Shown: positions 1 to 4,221 of the stretch, piece by piece
Layout: the number at the start of each line of letters is the position of its first letter
Numbering within the stretch: position 1 is the stretch's first letter
Assembly (NCBI GenBank): GCA_020846105.1
Contig: JADLEN010000244.1
Location: 1 to 8,115, forward strand
Length of the DNA stretch: 8,115 nt
Direction of reading: 5' to 3'
From: Chitinophagaceae bacterium
Lineage (GTDB): Bacteria > Bacteroidota > Bacteroidia > Chitinophagales > Chitinophagaceae
Made by a program: the position numbers and the translations under genes
Notes under the pieces: generated by a model
What the model saw: the letters and a program-made list of their open reading frames with translations, nothing else
Told to the model about the DNA's origin: nothing
Database searches by the model: none

Positions 1-12
1 ATCAAATGATAA

Positions 13-229
13 TTGACAACTATGCGATAGCCTTTGACAAATGTCGAAGACCATTTACTTGGTGACAATAACCATTGTATAGTTGGCAAAAATGATATGA
101 TGCGTGTCAATAGCCATTAGATGATTGTCAAAAATGATATTATCGGTGACAATGACCATTGCATAGCTGTCAATTATCATTTGATGCTTGTCAAATCACG
201 TAGTATAGTTGGCAATTATCATTTAATAG
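13..229. repeat. 21-bp phased degenerate array of NTGNCAA motifs
   Basis: Ten copies of a seven-base motif NTGNCAA begin at 13, 34, 62, 83, 104, 125, 146, 167, 188 and 209. The steps are 21 bp throughout except one of 28 bp (34 to 62), so the underlying register is a heptad. TG-N-CAA is invariant in all ten copies; the first base is T, G or C and the middle base is A, G or T. The core TGNCA is itself a dyad. The second heptad of most units ends in CAT or GAT, and the third often ends in ATAG or ATGC. Stops in most frames and poor conservation of the rest argue against coding. Twenty-one bases is about two helical turns, so the motifs would sit on one face of the DNA, as iterons or operator arrays do. 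That function is inferred. Bases 1-12 resemble the inner part of a further unit, so the array may extend left of the window. Confidence 0.9.
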
Positions 230-285
230 CGCACGAAGGGTACTAAAGGTAAAATTTGGTGTATGGATACTTGGTAGAAGGCTGC

Positions 286-363
286 TGCAATTGTTGCAAA
301 GCGTATTATTTGCTGTCGCAAAGATGCTAAGGGTGGGTGGAAGCTATTTTTTGCCTTCGCAAA
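286..363. repeat. Three small inverted repeats with GCAA-type stems
   Basis: Three short dyads lie in the gene-free stretch after the array. TGCAA at 286-290 pairs with TTGCA at 294-298. TTTGC at 309-313 pairs with GCAAA at 318-322 around the loop TGTC. TTTGC at 350-354 pairs with GCAAA at 359-363 around the loop CTTC. The last two are 41 bp apart and share stem sequence and loop length. No T-run follows, so they are not typical intrinsic terminators. They may be protein sites or weak RNA hairpins. The remainder of 230-371 shows no other feature I can support. Confidence 0.5.
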
Positions 364-371
364 GGGGATGC

Positions 372-402
372 TTGCGAATGTGAGGGGGAGGATGTATTTT
401 TG
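372..402 (+). promoter_or_regulatory. Putative Bacteroidota-type promoter for the orphan gene
   Basis: TATTTTTG at 395-402 is an exact match to the Bacteroidota -7 consensus TAnnTTTG. A TTG at 372-374, 20 nt upstream, could act as the -33 element. Transcription would begin near 409 and leave a leader of about 85 nt before the gene at 495. The short ORF at 466-492 lies inside that leader. The match is by eye and the -33 part is weak. Confidence 0.45.
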
Positions 403-465
403 GAGGGATAATGTTGGTGGGTAAGGCTATGTAGGCTGCGCTGAAAAAATTATAAGGAAGAAATT

Positions 466-492
466 ATGCCTAAAGGAAATACAATTGACTAA
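466..492 (+). CDS. Possible 8-codon leader ORF (MPKGNTID)
   Basis: An ATG at 466 is preceded by a purine-rich AAGGAAG (454-460) at ribosome-binding distance, the clearest Shine-Dalgarno-like sequence in the window. It opens an 8-codon frame ending in TAA at 490-492, only 2 nt before the ATG of the gene at 495. It could be a leader peptide that feeds ribosomes to the next gene by re-initiation. It could also be a remnant start of an older reading frame, since the downstream gene is in another frame, or chance. There is no evidence that the peptide itself has a function. Confidence 0.3.
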   Translation: MPKGNTID

Positions 493-494
493 GT

Positions 495-950
495 ATGAAT
501 AGAAATAATCAAAAAGAACCTCTTTTTAGAAAAGTAAATACGAAGGCAAGAAATGTACATCACAATTTCGGCGGAGATTTTAAATATTCAAGAAATAGAA
601 AACAAGAGACATTAGAGCAGATTAAAGGTACAATGTATGGCAAGAAAGAAAGGGGTTTAGACTATACGCCACTTTTTAGATTTTTACTATCAAAAGTTGG
701 TTCAGAATGGAATGAAATATTTAGTGAAGCAAAATCAAGATTAGACAAATCAGAGCCAATTTTTTGGTTAGTCGCATTAAATGAAAATGAAAAAGAGGAT
801 TTTGTTAGAGTTGGAGAATCAACCTTTTATTCAGGAATGTATGTTGACGATGATGGGATTTTACAATTATCAAACCCCACATTAAAGCCGACTGATTTAA
901 AACACTATTGTGAATGCTGTACCCATACGTTTAATGGAACCGTTTATTGA
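495..950 (+). CDS. Orphan hypothetical protein, 151 aa, with C-terminal CxCC-x-H cluster
   Basis: I do not recognise a characterised family. The protein is soluble, with no signal peptide or membrane segment. Its N-terminus is strongly basic (residues 1-55), with a His-His-x-x-Gly-Gly-Asp patch at 22-28. A central part (about 56-110) looks alpha/beta with aromatic residues (FRFLLSKVG, PIFWLVALN). The C-terminus has C139, C141, C142 and H144, which could bind a metal or be redox active. The basic arm suggests nucleic-acid or ribosome contact, but that is a guess. The ATG at 495 is the first usable start in frame, because a TGA lies at 486-488. It follows a short leader ORF by 2 nt and has a plausible promoter at 372-402. 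The gene is clearly more AT-rich than its neighbours and sits between a repeat array and a GC-rich palindromic region, which suggests an acquired accessory gene. Its coherent composition favours a real gene. Confidence 0.72.
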   Translation: MNRNNQKEPLFRKVNTKARNVHHNFGGDFKYSRNRKQETLEQIKGTMYGKKERGLDYTPLFRFLLSKVGSEWNEIFSEAKSRLDKSEPIFWLVALNENEKEDFVRVGESTFYSGMYVDDDGILQLSNPTLKPTDLKHYCECCTHTFNGTVY

Positions 951-975
951 AAAAATAACACCCCAATTCGCCGCT

Positions 976-1034
976 GTTCGGAATGTTAGCGCAGCGCATT
1001 CCGAACCACAGATAAAGCGGATTTGTAATCCGCT
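976..1034. repeat. REP-like pair of perfect hairpins
   Basis: Two perfect inverted repeats stand side by side just after the orphan gene. GTTCGGAATG at 976-985 pairs with CATTCCGAAC at 997-1006, giving a 10-bp stem with an 11-nt loop. AGCGGATT at 1016-1023 pairs with AATCCGCT at 1027-1034, giving an 8-bp stem with the loop TGT. No T-tract follows either, so they are not canonical terminators. The paired-palindrome layout resembles repetitive extragenic palindromic elements. From memory, similar GCGGATTxxxAATCCGC palindromes recur in Bacteroidota genomes, but I cannot confirm copy number here. Confidence 0.7.
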
Positions 1035-1051
1035 AGCCAACGCGAAAAGTA

Positions 1052-1187
1052 GCACCCGCGAAAGCGTGAGGGATGTGCCAGGTGGCTGCCCAAGCAGCCA
1101 GCCCAAAGGGCCGCAGCGCAGCGGAGCCTAGAGCAGCCCGGCGGCGCCCCTTTGCTAGCAAGCGCTAGGAGGGGGCGGCGACACGCC
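1052..1187. other. GC-rich run of consecutive hairpins (possible structured RNA or mobile-element relic)
   Basis: This stretch is almost entirely made of adjacent inverted repeats. GCACC at 1052-1056 can pair with GG at 1071-1072 and GTGC at 1075-1078, enclosing CGC-GAAA-GCG (1057-1066), a GNRA tetraloop. TGGCTGC at 1083-1089 pairs with GCAGCCA at 1094-1100. GCCC at 1101-1104 pairs with GGGC at 1108-1111, or alternatively CCGC at 1111-1114 pairs with GCGG at 1121-1124. CGCCCC at 1145-1150 pairs with GGGGCG at 1172-1177 and encloses CTAGC (1155-1159) with GCTAG (1164-1168). GGCG at 1177-1180 pairs with CGCC at 1184-1187, and an A-tract follows. Open frames across it have low-complexity, unconvincing translations. 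It may be a structured non-coding RNA, a 3' UTR or the end of a mobile element. I cannot match it to a known RNA family. Confidence 0.6.
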
Positions 1188-1256
1188 AAAAAAAAGAAGT
1201 AGAAAATGGGTTTTATGCAGGTTCATTGTTGGTATATAGGCGAAAGGGACTAAATT

Positions 1257-1279
1257 CGCAGCAGCGCGGCTAGGCTGCG
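1257..1279 (+). repeat. Hairpin upstream of the M42 peptidase gene
   Basis: CGCAGC at 1257-1262 pairs with GCTGCG at 1274-1279, leaving an 11-nt loop. It ends 24 nt before the ATG at 1304, so it would lie in the leader if transcription starts upstream. It shares the GCAGCGC core with the GC-rich hairpin region further upstream and may be a stray piece of the same repeat family. The rest of 1188-1303 has an A-tract and no clear promoter box or gene. Confidence 0.5.
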
Positions 1280-1303
1280 GCACCACAAAACGATACAAGT
1301 ATT

Positions 1304-2401
1304 ATGGCAAAAGCAAAAAAAGAACAAGGACTACTGAACGAGGCTTCGATGAGCTTTATCAAAGAATACCTGAACAACTCTGCGCCAACGGGCTTTGAGG
1401 CTAGTGGCCAAAAGATATGGCTAGACTATCTGAAACCCTATGTAGACACGCATTTTGTAGATAACTATGGTACTGCGGTGGGCGTGATAAACCCTGAGGC
1501 GGAATATAAAGTAGTGATAGAGGCGCACGCCGACGAGATAAGCTGGTTTGTGCATTACATAACCTCCGAGGGCTATATACACGTGACCCGCAATGGCGGT
1601 AGCGACCACCAAATAGCCCCTTCGAAAAGAGTGAATATCTATACCAAAAAAGGTATAGTGCGTGGGGTGTTTGGCTGGCCTGCCATACACGTGCGCCAAG
1701 GCAAAGAAGAGAAAAAGCCAGAAACCAATACCATTTGGCTAGATGTGGGTGCCAAAAACAAGAAAGAAGTGGAAGAGCTAGGCGTGCACGTGGGTTGTGT
1801 ATGCACCTTTACCGAGGGTTTTGAAGAGCTGAACTACGGCTACTGGATAGGCCGCGCCTTTGACAACCGTATGGGTGGCGTGATGATAGCCGAGGTGGCA
1901 AGATTGCTGAAAGAAAACAAGAAGAAACTGCCTTTTGGGCTGTATATAGTAAATGCTGTGCAAGAAGAAGTGGGGCTGAATGGCGCGGGAATGATAACCG
2001 AAACCATCAAACCCAATGTGGCTATCTGCACCGATGTGACGCACGACACTACATCGCCAATGATGAACAAGAGTATGCAGGGCGAAACGCTGTGCAAAGA
2101 AGGCCCTGTGCTGACTTATGCGCCTGCGGTACACAATATCTTGCTAGAAAAAATAATCGAAACTGCGGAAGCGAACAAGATACCTTTTCAACGCCACGCC
2201 TCGTCGCGCGTGACGGGTACCGACACGGATGCTTTTGCCTTCTCGAACGGTGGAGTGCCGAGCGCATTGATATCGCTGCCGCTAAAATATATGCACACTA
2301 CGGTAGAGACGATACATAAAGATGATGTAGAAAACTGCATCCGCCTGATGTACGAGGTGCTGCTGAAGCTGAGCCCAAAGGATAGTTATAAGTATTTGTA
2401 G
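1304..2401 (+). CDS. M42 family metallo-aminopeptidase
   Basis: This is a cytoplasmic zinc- or cobalt-dependent exopeptidase of family M42 (the TET, PepA and glutamyl aminopeptidase group), which removes N-terminal residues from peptides. The expected metal-site residues are present in order: H75 and D77 in AHADEIS, bridging D187 in GRAFDNRMGG, the E221-E222 pair in QEEVGLNGA, D244 in CTDVTHDT, and H331 in KYMHTTVETIH. At 365 residues it is a normal full length. The region between about 90 and 180 matches the small PDZ-like insert domain typical of the family. The family forms large tetrahedral assemblies; that is family knowledge, not visible here. The ATG at 1304 is the first start in frame with a sensible N-terminus. 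There is no signal peptide. It precedes ispF by 75 nt, separated by a palindromic repeat, so co-transcription is possible but uncertain. Substrate preference cannot be read from the sequence. Confidence 0.95.
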   Translation: MAKAKKEQGLLNEASMSFIKEYLNNSAPTGFEASGQKIWLDYLKPYVDTHFVDNYGTAVGVINPEAEYKVVIEAHADEISWFVHYITSEGYIHVTRNGGSDHQIAPSKRVNIYTKKGIVRGVFGWPAIHVRQGKEEKKPETNTIWLDVGAKNKKEVEELGVHVGCVCTFTEGFEELNYGYWIGRAFDNRMGGVMIAEVARLLKENKKKLPFGLYIVNAVQEEVGLNGAGMITETIKPNVAICTDVTHDTTSPMMNKSMQGETLCKEGPVLTYAPAVHNILLEKIIETAEANKIPFQRHASSRVTGTDTDAFAFSNGGVPSALISLPLKYMHTTVETIHKDDVENCIRLMYEVLLKLSPKDSYKYL

Positions 2402-2449
2402 CCTCCCCTGGCCCCTCCGAAGGAGGGGAAGCATGAGGAGCGAGGGAGG
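2402..2449. repeat. Intergenic nested palindrome, Bacteroidota REP-like
   Basis: Directly after the M42 stop codon, CCCCTCC at 2412-2418 pairs with GGAGGGG at 2422-2428 around a GAA loop. An outer pair, CCTCCC at 2402-2407 with GGGAGG at 2444-2449, can enclose it. No T-run follows, so it is not a standard intrinsic terminator, though the stem could stall polymerase or protect the upstream mRNA 3' end. From memory, CCCCTCC-GAA-GGAGGGG intergenic repeats are common in Bacteroidota genomes, so this is probably one copy of a dispersed family. Confidence 0.7.
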
Positions 2450-2476
2450 ATATTTAACCATTAAAAATTAAGAACG

Positions 2477-2953
2477 TTGTATAGAATAGGACAAGGAATA
2501 GATTTTCATCAGTTGGTAGTGGGTAGGGAGTTTTGGCTAGGTGGCGTATTGGTGCCGCACCACAAAGGTGGCCTTGGCCATAGCGATGCCGATGTGCTGC
2601 TACACGCTATCTGCGATGCATTATTGGGTGCCTTGGGGCTTGGCGATATTGGCAAGCATTTCCCCGACACCGACCAAAGTTTTAAAGATATAGACAGTAA
2701 AATATTGCTGAAAAGAAGCTACGAACTAATCAAAGAGCGTGGCTACGGCATCGTAAATGTAGACAGTACCATACTGCTGCAAGCCCCCAAAATAATGAAG
2801 TATGTACCTGCAATGCAAGAGGCTATAGCTGGTATTTTAGCATTAGAAATAACGGACGTTTCTATAAAAGCGACTACTACCGAGCAATTGAGTTTTATAG
2901 GGCGCGAAGAAGGAATAGTGGCAACGGCGAATGTATTGTTGTATAAAAAGTAA
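2477..2953 (+). CDS. ispF: 2-C-methyl-D-erythritol 2,4-cyclodiphosphate synthase
   Basis: IspF converts 4-diphosphocytidyl-2-C-methylerythritol 2-phosphate into the 2,4-cyclodiphosphate with release of CMP, in the MEP pathway to isoprenoids, which include the undecaprenyl carrier used for cell-wall synthesis. At 158 aa the length is normal. The N-terminal RIGQGIDFH gives metal ligands D9 and H11, and the third is H43. HSDAD (35-39), DIGKHFPDTD (57-66) and the signature KATTTEQLSF (131-140) followed by GREEG are all present. It acts as a cytoplasmic homotrimer. The start is a TTG: the frame has a TAA at 2462-2464 and no ATG before the conserved motif, and the TTG puts Met two residues before RIG, where the family begins. 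The LpxH-like gene follows after 3 nt, which suggests an operon. Confidence 0.97.
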   Translation: MYRIGQGIDFHQLVVGREFWLGGVLVPHHKGGLGHSDADVLLHAICDALLGALGLGDIGKHFPDTDQSFKDIDSKILLKRSYELIKERGYGIVNVDSTILLQAPKIMKYVPAMQEAIAGILALEITDVSIKATTTEQLSFIGREEGIVATANVLLYKK

Positions 2954-2956
2954 TTG

Positions 2957-3715
2957 ATGCAGCTACCCGAAGGCAAGAAAGTTTATTTCGCTTCTGATTT
3001 TCATCTTGGTATCCCCGACCACGCGAGCAGCTTGGTGCGGGAAAAGCTGATATGCCGATGGCTAGATGAAATAAAAGCAGATGCGGGGCATATTTTCCTT
3101 GTGGGCGATATGTTTGATGCTTGGATAGAGTTTAGGAATGTAGTGCCCAAAGGTTTTGTACGTTTCCTAGGCAAGCTAGCCGAGTTGCGCGACTTGGGCA
3201 TTACGATAGAAGCCTTTACGGGCAACCACGACTTGTGGATGAATGGCTATTTTGAGGATGAACTAGACATACCTGTGCATCACCACGAAATAATAAGAAC
3301 CATAAACGGCAAGACCTTTTTGATAGCCCACGGCGATGGACTAGGCCCAGGCGATAAAGGTTATAAGTTTTTGAAAAGCATTTTGAGGAATCCGCTTTGC
3401 CAATGGCTGTACCGCAGAATACACCCCGATACGGCATTGGGGCTTGCGCAGTATTTTAGCGAGCGTGGCCCTAAGCATATTGGCGAAATAGAGGAAACCT
3501 TTAAAGGAGCAGACAAAGAGTTTTTGGTGCAATATTGCCACGAGGTATTGGCAAAAGAACAAGTAGATTATTTTGTATTTGGACATAGGCATTTGGCCTT
3601 AGCGTATCCTTTGCCAAACGATAGTTTGTATATAAACCTTGGCGATTGGATAAACTACAACAGCTATGCCGTATTTGACGGTGTGGATTTAAAACTTCAA
3701 TATTACAATAAATAA
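2957..3715 (+). CDS. lpxH: UDP-2,3-diacylglucosamine hydrolase-like metallophosphoesterase
   Basis: This is a calcineurin-like phosphoesterase of the LpxH type, which cleaves UDP-2,3-diacylglucosamine to lipid X and UMP in lipid A synthesis at the inner face of the cytoplasmic membrane. Numbering from the ATG at 2957, the dinuclear metal motifs are D14-x-H16 (SDFHLG), G50-D51 (GDMFDAW), G89-N90-H91-D92, H125-G-D and G209-H-R-H212. The GDMFDAW segment resembles the LpxH GDLFEAW region. The insert at about 130-185 is amphipathic and could form the membrane- or acyl-chain-binding cap. The length of 252 aa fits. A TTG at 2954 would add one residue, but the ATG is preferred. The stop overlaps the next start by one base (TAATG). 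The Bacteroidota group is less studied than E. coli LpxH, so a related phosphoesterase with another substrate remains possible. Confidence 0.88.
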   Translation: MQLPEGKKVYFASDFHLGIPDHASSLVREKLICRWLDEIKADAGHIFLVGDMFDAWIEFRNVVPKGFVRFLGKLAELRDLGITIEAFTGNHDLWMNGYFEDELDIPVHHHEIIRTINGKTFLIAHGDGLGPGDKGYKFLKSILRNPLCQWLYRRIHPDTALGLAQYFSERGPKHIGEIEETFKGADKEFLVQYCHEVLAKEQVDYFVFGHRHLALAYPLPNDSLYINLGDWINYNSYAVFDGVDLKLQYYNK

Positions 3716-4221
3716 TGCAGCAGAAAAGAACGCTCATATTGATGCGCCACGCCAAAACAGAAGTGCAACAGCCGGGGCAAAAAGACTACGACCGCGCCTT
3801 GACTGAAAGAGGTCAAAACGATGCCGCGCAAATGGGTAAAAGACTGCGAGCACTAGGCATATATCCAGAAATGATATTTCATAGTAGTGCAGTACGCACA
3901 CAGCAAACTGCCGACATTGTAGCAACAACGATGGACACCAAGCCTGCCCAAATACAAGCTTTGGAGCAGCTATACCTTTGCGAAGCGCATACCTTAGAGC
4001 ATTTGGTACTAGACATGCCCAAGCATATACACACAGCCATGATTATAGCCCACAACCCGGGCATTAGCACATTTGTGTACGAGAGCAACCGTATGGCCCT
4101 GAGCAGTGCCATGCCTACGGCTGGTATCGTAGTTTTTAGCATTGATACAGCAGATTGGCAAGGCTACAATAAGGCAAAAAAGAATATAGAACTTATCGAT
4201 TTTCCAAAGAATAACTTATGA
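3715..4221 (+). CDS. SixA-like histidine phosphatase family protein
   Basis: This small cytoplasmic phosphatase belongs to the histidine phosphatase (phosphoglycerate-mutase-like) superfamily, SixA branch. The catalytic residues are visible: R11-H12 in LMRHAKTE, with H12 the phospho-acceptor; R61 in SSAVRTQQTA; and H113 in IIAHNPG. E84 is a possible acid residue. RHA in place of RHG and the short length (168 aa) fit SixA, which in E. coli removes phosphate from phosphohistidine. Relatives act on small phosphorylated metabolites, so the substrate is open. Its ATG overlaps the LpxH-like stop by one base and its stop overlaps the next start by four (ATGA). It is therefore probably translated with the kinase-RapZ fusion, and a functional link to that protein or its product is plausible but inferred. 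Confidence 0.9.
   Translation: MQQKRTLILMRHAKTEVQQPGQKDYDRALTERGQNDAAQMGKRLRALGIYPEMIFHSSAVRTQQTADIVATTMDTKPAQIQALEQLYLCEAHTLEHLVLDMPKHIHTAMIIAHNPGISTFVYESNRMALSSAMPTAGIVVFSIDTADWQGYNKAKKNIELIDFPKNNL

Noticed and set aside
1..229. CRISPR array
   Set aside because: The conserved part is only 7 bp, the 14-bp remainders are partly similar to each other, and no cas gene is present. It is a short phased tandem repeat, not repeats with unique spacers.
13..229. Plasmid or phage iteron origin
   Set aside because: The 21-bp spacing fits iterons, but there is no replication initiator gene and the neighbourhood is chromosomal housekeeping genes. I keep only the weaker claim of a binding-site array.
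466..950. Frameshifted single gene starting at 466
   Set aside because: The ATG at 495 gives a complete, compositionally uniform protein by itself, and nothing in the eight leader codons looks like a missing domain. Kept only as an alternative.
985..991. Integron attC core (GTTRRRY) near the orphan gene
   Set aside because: The sequence GTTAGCG does not fit the core consensus, and no matching RYYYAAC partner at attC spacing was found.
897..1189. Overlapping ORFs on both strands across the GC-rich hairpin region
   Set aside because: Their translations follow the palindromes and have no domain, no plausible start context and low-complexity composition. They are open by base composition only.
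1177..1195. Intrinsic terminator at the GGCG-ACA-CGCC stem
   Set aside because: It is followed by an A-tract on the + strand, and on the minus strand the T-tract precedes the stem, so neither direction gives a terminator.
1421..2267. Reverse-strand ORFs inside the M42 gene
   Set aside because: They are shadows of a strongly conserved + strand coding region with all catalytic residues intact.
2954..2956. TTG start for the LpxH-like gene
   Set aside because: It directly precedes an ATG and adds one residue only; the ATG at 2957 is the more likely start.
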